Source: a virus
Reading direction: 5' to 3' (one strand)
Virus record (IMG/VR): IMGVR_UViG_3300047477_000098
Coordinates: 1-62,712 of that record
Length of the DNA: 62,712 nucleotides
Below the pieces are notes generated by a model, which was not told where the DNA came from, ran no database searches, and saw only the letters and a program-made list of their open reading frames with translations. Positions 1-8,651 of this stretch are shown one piece after another. Each line of letters begins with the position of its first letter. Position 1 is the stretch's first letter. A program made the translations under genes and the position numbers.

Positions 1-680
1 CGTTTACATTTTCTGATAAGATATTCCTATTAGATCATCACGACTCTGCTGTTGGATTTCATAACCCTGAGAAGAATAGAATTGTCGTTCCTGGGGAATC
101 TGCAGCCAGACTTGTAAAAAAGTTCTTTGAGAATCTCCATGATTTAGATATGAGTTATTTAGATGTTTTTTGTTCCGCTGTGAACGATTATGATATGTGG
201 ATAAACAGTATTCCGGAGGGTTGGATGCTAAATGAACTTTACTTCAAACTCTGGGATGAAAAGTTTAGAAACAGATTCAAATCAGGTAACATGATTCTCA
301 CAGACGAAGAAAAATCTTATATCAAGGAACGAAGAATGGCTCTTATTGAAAGATATAATAGCCTTACAATATATGATTCAGATATCATAAATGGTTGCTT
401 CTTCTTCTCAACAAACTTTGTTAATGATCTATGCCATAAACTTATTTCTGAAAAGAAGTATGACTTTACAGTGTGCATTAATCCAAAGACCAAGAACTGC
501 TCTGTGAGGACAAGTGACCGAATTGATATGCACATTGGAAATATTCTAAAAGAGATTGACTTAGGTGGTGGACACCCACACGCCGCAGGTTTCATGGTAG
601 AAGAGTATGAAGATGTGGAAGACAGTATTAATAAGATTGAAAAACATCTTAGGGACAACTATCCCCAAATAAGGAAATAA
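1..680 (+). CDS. DHH/DHHA1 phosphoesterase (partial, 5' end outside window)
   Basis: The reading frame is open from base 3, so the gene starts upstream of the window; 225 residues are visible. Residues 11-13 of the visible part are the DHH metal-binding motif (LLDHHDSAVG), and a DHHA1-type nucleic-acid-binding segment GGGHPHAAG lies near residues 188-196, preceded by SVRTSD. This two-part design is that of the DHH family (RecJ-like, NrnA-type nanoRNases, pAp phosphatases), which hydrolyse short oligonucleotides or related phosphodiesters with Mn2+. It ends 2 nt before the DNA polymerase gene, so a role in nucleic-acid turnover during replication is likely. The exact substrate cannot be told. 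An internal ATG at 150 is not the true start because the DHH motif lies before it. Confidence 0.85.
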   Translation, partial: FTFSDKIFLLDHHDSAVGFHNPEKNRIVVPGESAARLVKKFFENLHDLDMSYLDVFCSAVNDYDMWINSIPEGWMLNELYFKLWDEKFRNRFKSGNMILTDEEKSYIKERRMALIERYNSLTIYDSDIINGCFFFSTNFVNDLCHKLISEKKYDFTVCINPKTKNCSVRTSDRIDMHIGNILKEIDLGGGHPHAAGFMVEEYEDVEDSINKIEKHLRDNYPQIRK

Positions 681-682
681 CA

Positions 683-3271
683 TTGTTTACCAACATATAT
701 TATGATGAATATAAAGGAAAGATGCATCTATGGGAACTAAACGAACAAGGTAGAATACAGCACATCGTTGAAGACCATCAGATAGAATATTATGTTGAGG
801 ACGACACAAAACGATCACATACTACAGATATCTATGGTACACCAGTAACAAAGAAAATAGCTTCTTCAAGAAAGTCGTTGAAGGAGTTGAGAAACAGTAA
901 TGTTAAAATGTACGAATCAGATATCTCGGAAGAGGTTAAGTTCTTACATAAGAGATATGCTGATAATGACTTTCGACCAAATGTAAATAATTACAAGGTT
1001 GCCAATATTGATATTGAAATTCAATCTGGTAATGAGTTCCCTGAACCAGATGATGCTAAGTATCCTGTCAATCTAATCACCATTGATCTGATACGACAAG
1101 ATAAGTTCATAACACTTGGCTTGGAACCTTATACTGGTGATATGAATACTTGGACGAACTTCGAGTACATTCATTGTCCAACAGAAGAAATGTTACTTAC
1201 AAGATTCTGTGATATTCTGAAGAAAGAAAAAGTTCAGATCATCACTGGTTGGAATGTTGCAGACTTTGATATTAAGTATATCTGCAATAGAATAGAGAAT
1301 CTAGGTATTGCTGACATGGCATGTATGTCTCCAATAGGAAGAGTTATAAAGAATCGCAAGGGTATGTTTACTATCCCTGGCATCGCAGTATTGTGCTTGA
1401 TGGAACTATATAAAAAGTTCTCATACCAAAATCAATCATCTTACTCTCTTAACTATATCGGATTGCAAGAAGTCGGTGAAGGTAAGTTAGATTTTGAAGG
1501 TCAGATCAATGATCTTTGGGCAAGAGACTGGAACCTTTTCGTAGACTATAACGTACAAGACTGTGTGCTTGTAAGGAAGATAGAGAAGAAGAGGAAGTTC
1601 ATTGACCTTGTAATTAATCTTTGTACACAGACTAGAACCCCTTTTGGTAAAGTATTCTCAACCATCGCAATTGTTGAAGGCTATATGCTCAGATATATGC
1701 ACCGTGAACACATGGTGTTTTCTGATAGTCCTTTCGATAATGATGATGAGGAAGAAACTATTGAAGGTGGATATGTTGAAACTCACCCTGGGTTCTATAA
1801 CTTCCTACTTTCAATTGACGCAACTTCTGAATATCCAACTCTTGTCCGAATGATAAACATATCTCCAGAGACGAAGGTGTGGCATCCATCAGAAAGAGAT
1901 ATTCCGAATCTAATCAAAGCACACACTCCTGGTTTGTACTATAGGAAAGAACAAGGAATTATACCAAAGATTGTGACCGACATCTTTAACTCAAGAAAAG
2001 AGTTTAAGGCGTTGATGGAATTGGCAGCAGAGAATAAAGATAGAGAATTGGAAGAATATTATGATGCTCAACAGCTAGTAAGAAAGATTTTGATTAACTC
2101 CATCTACGGTTGCTTGGCTAATAAGTTCTTCCACTTCTTTGATTTGGATAATGCTGCAGAGATCACTCTTGGTGGCAGAACTGCGATTCAATATATTGCT
2201 AACTGCATAAATGAATACTTCTCAAAATCATTTCCAGAACATGCTGATATGTATTATCCAAACACCAAAATCAAGGTTGGGGATGTTCCAAACAGACTTG
2301 TGAGAGTTATAGATACAGATTCAAATTATATTTGGTTTGAACACGTTTACAAAATGACTAGATCAGAGAATCAATCATTCTTGGATTGGTCACTCGACTT
2401 TGAAGAAAGAATATTCAATCCATTCCTCAACAGATGTATGGACATCTATGCTGAAAGATATAACACAAAGAATCTTCTGTTCTTCAAACGAGAAAAGATT
2501 ATCCTTAAACAATATGTTCAGGCTAAGAAAAAATATGCCACTCTAATCATAGCCAATGAGAAGAAGATTTATAAAGAACCAACTTTAAAGATCACTGGCA
2601 TTGAAATTAATAAATCAGATCTCTGTGCATATAGCAGAAAGAAGATTAAAGTCCTATTGGAAATTATGTTCGAGGGTGATGAGTTCTGCGTTCCTAACAA
2701 AGATAAAATGCAGGAATACATCAGAAAATGCTATAAAGAGTTTAAGAAACAGACCATAGAAGATATATCTGCTCCTAAGGGAGTTAATGATTATGATGGT
2801 TATTACAAGGGCTTGAAGCTAACACTGAATGATGGTACCCTTGTTTATGTCAAAACTGAAAAGTTCTCTTCCGCAAAGAAGGGTGATCCTTTTGGAAAGA
2901 GTGCAACTATCGTAAAGAAAGAACCATTCACAGCTGATATGGAAACTTATATCTCTGGTACTCCTATGCACAATAGAGCTGCCATAGTATATAATTTCAT
3001 TATCAAATCTGAACAACTACCCTACATGGAAATCTTCAACGGCACGAAATTGAAATATGTTTTCGTGGAAAGTAAAAATAAATATAAGACCAATGTAGTT
3101 GGATACATTGGAAATTATCCGAAAGAGTTTAACAAAATATTCAAGATTGATTTCAATGAACAGTTTGAAAAACAATTTAGAGCCATCGCACAGAGAATGT
3201 TCGATACTCTAGACTTCGGAGTTATAACACTAAAAGACAGTAAAATAGTAAGTATAATAGAGGAAGATTAA
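683..3271 (+). CDS. 43: Family B DNA polymerase (T4 gp43-like)
   Basis: Replicative DNA polymerase with 3'-5' exonuclease. Exo I acidic residues D110 and E112 occur in NIDIEIQS, close to T4 D112/E114. Polymerase motif A is SIDATSEYPTLV with D379, motif B is KILINSIYG, and motif C is IDTDSNY with D544 and D546. At 862 residues it is slightly shorter than T4 gp43. The start is TTG at 683, supported by an AAGGAA ribosome-binding site at 671-676; the next in-frame ATG is 13 codons in and has no better site. It lies directly between the DHH phosphoesterase and uvsX with almost no spacing, so it is probably in one operon with both. Confidence 0.96.
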   Translation: MFTNIYYDEYKGKMHLWELNEQGRIQHIVEDHQIEYYVEDDTKRSHTTDIYGTPVTKKIASSRKSLKELRNSNVKMYESDISEEVKFLHKRYADNDFRPNVNNYKVANIDIEIQSGNEFPEPDDAKYPVNLITIDLIRQDKFITLGLEPYTGDMNTWTNFEYIHCPTEEMLLTRFCDILKKEKVQIITGWNVADFDIKYICNRIENLGIADMACMSPIGRVIKNRKGMFTIPGIAVLCLMELYKKFSYQNQSSYSLNYIGLQEVGEGKLDFEGQINDLWARDWNLFVDYNVQDCVLVRKIEKKRKFIDLVINLCTQTRTPFGKVFSTIAIVEGYMLRYMHREHMVFSDSPFDNDDEEETIEGGYVETHPGFYNFLLSIDATSEYPTLVRMINISPETKVWHPSERDIPNLIKAHTPGLYYRKEQGIIPKIVTDIFNSRKEFKALMELAAENKDRELEEYYDAQQLVRKILINSIYGCLANKFFHFFDLDNAAEITLGGRTAIQYIANCINEYFSKSFPEHADMYYPNTKIKVGDVPNRLVRVIDTDSNYIWFEHVYKMTRSENQSFLDWSLDFEERIFNPFLNRCMDIYAERYNTKNLLFFKREKIILKQYVQAKKKYATLIIANEKKIYKEPTLKITGIEINKSDLCAYSRKKIKVLLEIMFEGDEFCVPNKDKMQEYIRKCYKEFKKQTIEDISAPKGVNDYDGYYKGLKLTLNDGTLVYVKTEKFSSAKKGDPFGKSATIVKKEPFTADMETYISGTPMHNRAAIVYNFIIKSEQLPYMEIFNGTKLKYVFVESKNKYKTNVVGYIGNYPKEFNKIFKIDFNEQFEKQFRAIAQRMFDTLDFGVITLKDSKIVSIIEED

Positions 3272-4375
3272 ATGAAAAAAGATAACCTAATTAATAGCAA
3301 AGCAAGTTCCTTGATGGAAAGAATTATGAAGAATAGCACTATCAAAAAGACAGAAACTTTGGTAGATTCAACAATTCTTCAAGAGAAACCACAGATTCCT
3401 ACACACATACCTATGATGAATCTCGCATTGGGTGGAAGACTTAACGGAGGATTAACAGCAGGTATAACTACCATCGCTGGTCCTTCCAGACACTTTAAAA
3501 CATCATTCGCACTTGTTATGGTAGCAGCATATCTTAATTCGGATCCAGAAGCAGTTTGTGTATTCTTGGATAATGAATTTGGTGCTAAGAAAAGCTACTT
3601 TGAACAGTATGGTGTGGACATCAATAGAGTTATCCATATACCTTTTGAGGACGTGGAACAGTTGACGTTTGAAAGTATGAAGCAGTTAAGCGAACTTACG
3701 GAAAAGGATAAAGTTATATTTCTTATTGATTCTGTTGGTAATGCCGCATCAAAGAGGGAACTCGATAATGCTCTTGCCGAGAAGAGCGCATTGGATATGA
3801 CCAGAGCAAAGTCTCTAAAGGCTTACTTTCGAATGGTTACTCCTGTTCTTAACATTAAGGATATACCAATGATTTGCGTGGCGCATACTTATAAAACGAT
3901 GGAGATATATTCTAAGGATGTTGTAGGTTCTGGTGTTGGTATCATTTATGCCTCAAATACTGTATGGATCATAAATAAGAATCAATTGAAAGAGAAGGAG
4001 GATGTTACTGGGTCCAAGTTCATAATTAAGATTGAAAAGTCTCGATATGTCCGAGAGAGGTCACAGTTCCCAATCACAGTGAGATGGAACACAGGCATCG
4101 CCAAGTGGTCTGGTTTCGAGGACCTAGCTCTTGAACTTGGAATTATATATAGCTCAAAGATTTCAAGGTCCGGTGCATACTCTTATGACACTATCTCAGG
4201 TGAGACTATGCAGGTGCTTGCGTCCGAAGTTGATTCTAATGACAAGTTCTGGGAAACAGTCATTAAAGAAACTGATCTACTTGAGAGAATGGAAGCTATG
4301 TATGCCATAGGAAAAGTTCCGATGGATCAAGTCGTTTTTAATGAGGACTTCTCTGAGGAAGAAGCTGCTGTATAA
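3272..4375 (+). CDS. uvsX: UvsX-like RecA-family recombinase
   Basis: Strand-exchange recombinase used by T4-type phages for recombination-dependent replication and repair. The Walker A loop is GPSRHFKTS (70-78), the T4 UvsX variant of the usual GxxxxGKT. Walker B is VIFLIDSVGN with D153, followed by a Rad51/RecA-type core (ICVAHTYKT, then GSGVGIIYAS). Length (367 residues) is close to T4 UvsX. The start ATG follows the polymerase stop directly, with AGAGGA just upstream. The acidic C-terminus (EDFSEEEAAV) is also typical of phage recombinases. A strong hairpin terminator follows. Confidence 0.95.
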   Translation: MKKDNLINSKASSLMERIMKNSTIKKTETLVDSTILQEKPQIPTHIPMMNLALGGRLNGGLTAGITTIAGPSRHFKTSFALVMVAAYLNSDPEAVCVFLDNEFGAKKSYFEQYGVDINRVIHIPFEDVEQLTFESMKQLSELTEKDKVIFLIDSVGNAASKRELDNALAEKSALDMTRAKSLKAYFRMVTPVLNIKDIPMICVAHTYKTMEIYSKDVVGSGVGIIYASNTVWIINKNQLKEKEDVTGSKFIIKIEKSRYVRERSQFPITVRWNTGIAKWSGFEDLALELGIIYSSKISRSGAYSYDTISGETMQVLASEVDSNDKFWETVIKETDLLERMEAMYAIGKVPMDQVVFNEDFSEEEAAV

Positions 4376-4384
4376 TTGAGTCTG

Positions 4385-4414
4385 AAGGGAGATGAATATT
4401 CATCTCCCTTTTCT
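4385..4414 (+). terminator. Rho-independent terminator after uvsX
   Basis: A perfect palindrome (4387-4408, GGGAGATGAAT mirrored by ATTCATCTCCC) is followed by TTTTCTT. It ends the polymerase-uvsX transcription unit and separates it from the homing endonuclease gene. Confidence 0.85.
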
Positions 4415-4430
4415 TATATAAGGTATAAAG

Positions 4431-5351
4431 ATGCACTGTGTTTATAAAATAACTTTTATTGAAAGAGAAAGACAGAATATCTATCCATGTTACTACATTG
4501 GATCAAAAGGTAATGTGGATGTTCGTGATGGTGTGATGTATAGAGTTGGTAGAAAGAAACCTTATTGGGGAAGCCCGTCAGATAAGTCTTATCCAGAAGC
4601 ACTTAAAGAACCAAAGAAAATGGAAGTACTGAAATACTTTGAAGATTACACTGAATGTTTGTCATATGAACGTGCTGTTCATATTGAAAATGATGTGATA
4701 ATAAATCCAAAATATTTTAATAAGAATTATGCTGTAGAAGGAACATATAGCCATCCAGATTACGGATCATTTAAACATAATGAAACTGGTAAGACTATTA
4801 GACTGCCATTAGATCACGCAATGGTTTTAAATGGAACTTATGTTGGTTCTACTAAAGGTGTTCATCAAACAGAAAAGTGTAAAGAGAAGAAGAAACGATT
4901 TGGTAAAGATAATCATTTTTATGGAAAAGAGCATACTACAGAATCTAAGAAAAAAATTGTTGATGGTCAAAATGAATGGAAAACAAAGAATCCAGAAGCG
5001 TATGCTGAACATATAGAAAATGTTAGGGCTCATATGACCAGAGTCAGTCGAGGAGTTCCAAAATCAGAAGACCATAAGAATAAAATTGGCCGTAAAGGTA
5101 TGGCGATGATTAAGAATATTGAGACTGGTGAAGTTAAAAGATTGTATATGACTTCTGATGAGTATATTAATAGAGATAAGAAACTTTGGAAAACACCTTA
5201 TCAAATTTCATGTGATAATGGTACTGTTCCAAAGGTAAAATGTGATCATTGTGGGAATATGTTCAATAGTGCCATGCACACCAGATGGCATGGAGATAAC
5301 TGTAAGATGAAGCCAAAAGATTCATCCAAGTTAATAGACATAATAGAATAA
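4431..5351 (+). CDS. GIY-YIG homing endonuclease with NUMOD3-type repeats
   Basis: Free-standing mobile endonuclease. The N-terminus has the GIY-YIG pattern (CVYKITF, then CYYIGSKGN). The middle carries two NUMOD3-like DNA-binding modules (GKDNHFYGKEHTTESKKKI around residues 163-181, and GVPKSEDHKNKIG around 204-216). The C-terminus has a C2HC finger (CDHCGNMFNS then WHGDNC). These are the parts of T4 Seg-type enzymes, which nick or cut a site in related phages and spread their own gene. It sits alone between uvsX and the helicase operon, after a terminator and before a promoter, as expected for an inserted mobile gene. AAGG at 4420-4423 serves as ribosome-binding site. Confidence 0.88.
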   Translation: MHCVYKITFIERERQNIYPCYYIGSKGNVDVRDGVMYRVGRKKPYWGSPSDKSYPEALKEPKKMEVLKYFEDYTECLSYERAVHIENDVIINPKYFNKNYAVEGTYSHPDYGSFKHNETGKTIRLPLDHAMVLNGTYVGSTKGVHQTEKCKEKKKRFGKDNHFYGKEHTTESKKKIVDGQNEWKTKNPEAYAEHIENVRAHMTRVSRGVPKSEDHKNKIGRKGMAMIKNIETGEVKRLYMTSDEYINRDKKLWKTPYQISCDNGTVPKVKCDHCGNMFNSAMHTRWHGDNCKMKPKDSSKLIDIIE

Positions 5352-5354
5352 CTG

Positions 5355-5383
5355 TTGTTGACGCGAATTTAAAATGTTATAAT
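5355..5383 (+). promoter_or_regulatory. Sigma70-like promoter for helicase-gp59-gp32-primase operon
   Basis: TTGTTG (5355-5360), 17-bp spacer, TATAAT (5378-5383) with extended TGT just upstream. The spacer ACGCGAATTTAAAATGT resembles those of four other promoters in this window (18915, 28480, 31343, 37163). Confidence 0.8.
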
Positions 5384-5404
5384 GATTAAGAGTTAAGGGA
5401 GAAT

Positions 5405-6793
5405 ATGAACGAAACTGATAATAAAATACTTTATGAGAAATTACTAATCCAATATATGTTTACAGATGTTGAGGTTAGAGAAAAGTTGTTACCTTATCTT
5501 GACGCCAAGGTATTCTCAAACTTCAATCATTCACAGATAATAAAAGAGATACAGTCCTTTCAGGAGAAGTATAATTCATTTCCAAAGGTAAATGAACTGA
5601 GACTATCAATGTCCAGTGAAGATACTTATGATAAGTTGACTGACATAATGAATATTGATAATTCCGAATATGGAAAGGAATTCATTCTATCAGAGCTTGA
5701 AGAGTTTTATCGGAAGAGCTTAATGCTTAATGTCTTACTTGATGCCAATGAGAATCTCTCTGATGAGAGTTCTGCGTTGTCGGATATGCCAGATAAGATG
5801 CGTGAGGCGCTCTCATTTACGTTCTCCAACGAGATCGGCACGTCATTCGTAGATGATGGTGAGAAGATTTACGATGCTCTTAATTCGAAGGATAGAGTCA
5901 TTTCCACAGGCATTAAGATTCTCGACAAGCACACTGAAGGTGGCTCGCATGAGAAAAGTCTTAATTTAATTATGGGTGGTACCAATATTGGTAAATCTTT
6001 AATTATGTGCGGATTATCAGTAAATTTTTTGCTTCAAAACAAAAATGTGTTATACATTTCCTTAGAGATGTCCGAAGAAAAGATTTCAGAACGAATCTTA
6101 GCGAATATGTTTGACGTGGAAATTGGCCATCTTAAATTGATGGAAAAGAAAGCCTTTATGAAGAAGCATGATGCCATTCGCAATGCTTTGAAATCAAATT
6201 TTGTGGCGATCCAATATCCAGCAAAAACTGTAAATGCTAACAAGATCCGTGCAATTCTAAAAGAACTGAAGATCAAAAAGAACTTCATTCCAGAGGTATT
6301 GGTTGTTGATTATCTTGGGTTGATGTCTACAAATAATAAGACAAAGGATTCCAACTCCTACTCTGAAATGAAAACGATTTCAGAAGAACTTAGAGCAGTT
6401 GCAGTTGAATGTAATCTTGTGTGTTGGTCAGCAGTTCAAACTAACCGTAATGGTATTAAGAGTGTCGAACTTGACTTGACAGATATTGCAGATTCTATTG
6501 GAACGGCAGCAACTGCAGATCTAATCATAGGTGTATCTATTACTGATGAAATGAGAGAAGCTGGAAGATATATTTGGATGCTGTTGAAAAACCGATATGG
6601 TATAAATCAACAAAAGATGCACGTTGGTGTATGCTTTCCAAAGATGCGGATATATGATATAGATGATAACAATGACGCTACACCTGTGAAGAAACCAACA
6701 AATAATTTGGTTGATGATGCTGCAGTAGCTGCAATATCGGCTATAAGAAATAATGGTAGAGTTAAAGTAAATAACATTGCAGGTATAGAATGA
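5405..6793 (+). CDS. 41: DnaB-like replicative helicase (T4 gp41-like)
   Basis: Hexameric 5'-3' replication-fork helicase. The Walker A loop is GGTNIGKS (191-198), Walker B is VLVVDYLGLMS with D302, and the downstream QTNRNG stretch matches the DnaB/RecA-core H4 region. An N-terminal all-helical part of about 150 residues precedes the ATPase core. Length (462) fits T4 gp41 (475). AAGGGAG lies 5-11 nt before the ATG. The next gene overlaps its stop by 4 nt, so it heads a translationally coupled operon with the late-factor-like, loader, SSB and primase genes. Confidence 0.94.
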   Translation: MNETDNKILYEKLLIQYMFTDVEVREKLLPYLDAKVFSNFNHSQIIKEIQSFQEKYNSFPKVNELRLSMSSEDTYDKLTDIMNIDNSEYGKEFILSELEEFYRKSLMLNVLLDANENLSDESSALSDMPDKMREALSFTFSNEIGTSFVDDGEKIYDALNSKDRVISTGIKILDKHTEGGSHEKSLNLIMGGTNIGKSLIMCGLSVNFLLQNKNVLYISLEMSEEKISERILANMFDVEIGHLKLMEKKAFMKKHDAIRNALKSNFVAIQYPAKTVNANKIRAILKELKIKKNFIPEVLVVDYLGLMSTNNKTKDSNSYSEMKTISEELRAVAVECNLVCWSAVQTNRNGIKSVELDLTDIADSIGTAATADLIIGVSITDEMREAGRYIWMLLKNRYGINQQKMHVGVCFPKMRIYDIDDNNDATPVKKPTNNLVDDAAVAAISAIRNNGRVKVNNIAGIE

Positions 6794-7197
6794 GTGAAGG
6801 GAATACTATTGACTCTTTCATGTTGGATGAAATCCGTCCAAAGAAAGATTGCATGGTTAATAGAGATTTGGAATCAGATATATTCAAAAATCTTTCAAAG
6901 GAAGTCTTTTCTACAGAGATGGAGAAAATGGGTTTCGATCTTATGTTGGTTGCTAATGGTAGACGAAATAAGAATGAACACTTCCATAAGTTTAACATAT
7001 TCATAAAGATGATGAACTCCGAAAAGAAGTTTAGCATCCATGATATGGCACTATACTTGGAAGAAGATTACTTTGATATGAAAACTGTAGCCAACTGTTT
7101 CAATGAAGAGAATCTCTATATCCTTAGAGAGGAAATGACTTTGAAATATAATATCAAACAGAAGAAAACACGACTGACCTTAATCATAGAAGAGTGA
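6790..7197 (+). CDS. Possible gp33-like late transcription coactivator
   Basis: A 135-residue charged protein without a recognised domain. Two clues point to T4 gp33, the protein that links RNA polymerase to the sliding clamp for late transcription. First is position: in T4 the order is 33-59-32, and this gene sits directly before a gp59-like and a gp32 gene. Second, its N-terminus MLDEIRPKK resembles the LNDIRP of T4 gp33, and a helical segment (YLEEDYFDMKTVANCFNEEN) loosely matches gp33's middle. The similarity is weak and partly from memory. The ATG overlaps the helicase stop (ATGA), so it is translationally coupled. If wrong, it is a hypothetical protein of the replication operon. Confidence 0.4.
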   Translation: MSEGNTIDSFMLDEIRPKKDCMVNRDLESDIFKNLSKEVFSTEMEKMGFDLMLVANGRRNKNEHFHKFNIFIKMMNSEKKFSIHDMALYLEEDYFDMKTVANCFNEENLYILREEMTLKYNIKQKKTRLTLIIEE

Positions 7198-7198
7198 T

Positions 7199-7768
7199 AT
7201 GATAACAATAAAACCCCAACATTTCTACCTTTTTCTAAGGAACGTGGATAAAGGTTTGATTGAGAATAAAGAAATTAAACAGTATGTGAGCAATGCAGTG
7301 ATAAAGGTTAAAGGTATACACATGATCAATGGTTGTGATAAACTATTGCAGTTGTATAATAATAATCATTTTTCCATGAAGGAATTTTGCTTACATATAC
7401 TGTATAAGCTACTCATGGAAGGTGGAGGTAGAGAGTTCCTCTATAATCCATCGAAGTGGGATATTGAAAGTATTTCTAAGGTGTCAAACTTATTTTCCGA
7501 AGAACGGAATAGAAAGGATCAGGATTTTATAATTCAGGTCTCTAAAAAAACTGGGTTTGATTCCATACAAAATTACTTTAATATAAATAGTAATGGTGAG
7601 AGCCTTGTGTATGACTTCATGAAAAACCAATACATCTCACCATTATTCATCTTACGCTATAAAAGCGCGTTTAATGTTTCAACTTTCCCAGAGAGTGCAG
7701 AGCATGAAAACGCAAGACGGATAATAGACGTAATCGAGCAAGTAATAAATCTAAAAATAATAAACTAG
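7199..7768 (+). CDS. 59: gp59-like helicase loader
   Basis: Protein of 189 residues placed exactly where T4 has gene 59, between the helicase region and gp32. The C-terminal half shows the gp59 pattern: VSKKTGFDSIQNYF followed by FMKNQYISPLFILRYKSAFN, comparable to SKKVEVSAFKEIFEYN and LLQSNIISFETFILLDSFLN in T4. T4 gp59 is an all-helical fork-binding protein that displaces gp32 and loads gp41. This one is about 30 residues shorter than T4's. The ATG comes 1 nt after the upstream stop. The assignment rests on remembered sequence plus synteny. Confidence 0.72.
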   Translation: MITIKPQHFYLFLRNVDKGLIENKEIKQYVSNAVIKVKGIHMINGCDKLLQLYNNNHFSMKEFCLHILYKLLMEGGGREFLYNPSKWDIESISKVSNLFSEERNRKDQDFIIQVSKKTGFDSIQNYFNINSNGESLVYDFMKNQYISPLFILRYKSAFNVSTFPESAEHENARRIIDVIEQVINLKIIN

Positions 7769-7779
7769 GAGCAAGTAAA

Positions 7780-8646
7780 ATGGCACGTAAAATTGATTGG
7801 AACGCAGTAGCTAATGAGATGAAGACTTTTGATAAGAAAGGTGCAGGACATGGCGATAGAGCAGTTGATGTAAATCTATTCCAGCCTAAGCTTAAAGAAG
7901 ATGGAACCTATGATGCAATCATCCGTTTCCTCCCAGCACCTGATATGGATATTCCATATGCTATCGTTTATAACCATGGATATCAGGCACCGTCTGGTAA
8001 GTGGGTTATTGAGAACTGTCCTAAATCCATTAATAAGAAATGTCCAGTATGTGATTCCGCATCCAAGATATGGGCTTCCGGAGATGAAGAGTCTGCTCGT
8101 CGTAGATTCAAGAAGTTCTCCGCATACTCAAACATCCTTGTAGTGCGTGATCCACAGAATCCAGAGAATGAAGGTAAAGTGTTTATCTTCCGTTATGGTA
8201 AGAAGTTGTTTGAAGTCATCCGTAACAAGATGGTTCCGCCTTCTACTCTTGACGAACCGTTGATGGTGTTCGACTATGATGAAGGAGCTAACTTCAAGCT
8301 CAAGATCCGTAGCAAGATTATCAATGATGCAAAGGGTAACAAGAAGCCTGTTCCGAACTATGATTCGTCAGAGTTCACCCAGCAGTCCACACTTGACGAG
8401 GCTCTCATTGAGGAAATCGAATCCCTCTTGATCCCTATCAAGCCTTACATCTCTGAAGACAAGTTCTTGAGCTTCTCCGAGCTTGAGAAGAAAGTTGCCG
8501 CTGGTGACGGCGTTGCAACAGCAGATAATGAGTCTTACACTACACCGGAAGCACCTGTCCAAAAGGCAGCAGCTCCGGCAAAGAAAGCCGCATCTTCTGC
8601 AGCATCTGACGAAGATTTCTTCGCAAGACTCCGTTCCGGAGGATAA
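7780..8646 (+). CDS. 32: Single-stranded DNA-binding protein (T4 gp32-like)
   Basis: Coats ssDNA at the fork and recruits other replication proteins. A zinc site is visible: H66, C80, C88 and C91 (VYNHGY, ENCPKS, KKCPVCDS), matching the T4 gp32 H-C-C-C arrangement. The first 20 residues (MARKIDWNAVANEMKTFDKK) form the N-terminal cooperativity segment; the C-terminus is an Ala/Lys linker followed by SDEDFFARLRSGG, which is less acidic than the T4 tail. Length 288 against 301 in T4. AGGAG at 7767-7771 precedes the ATG. Codon choice here is richer in C-ending codons than in the neighbours, consistent with high expression. Confidence 0.93.
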   Translation: MARKIDWNAVANEMKTFDKKGAGHGDRAVDVNLFQPKLKEDGTYDAIIRFLPAPDMDIPYAIVYNHGYQAPSGKWVIENCPKSINKKCPVCDSASKIWASGDEESARRRFKKFSAYSNILVVRDPQNPENEGKVFIFRYGKKLFEVIRNKMVPPSTLDEPLMVFDYDEGANFKLKIRSKIINDAKGNKKPVPNYDSSEFTQQSTLDEALIEEIESLLIPIKPYISEDKFLSFSELEKKVAAGDGVATADNESYTTPEAPVQKAAAPAKKAASSAASDEDFFARLRSGG

Positions 8647-8651
8647 GATAA

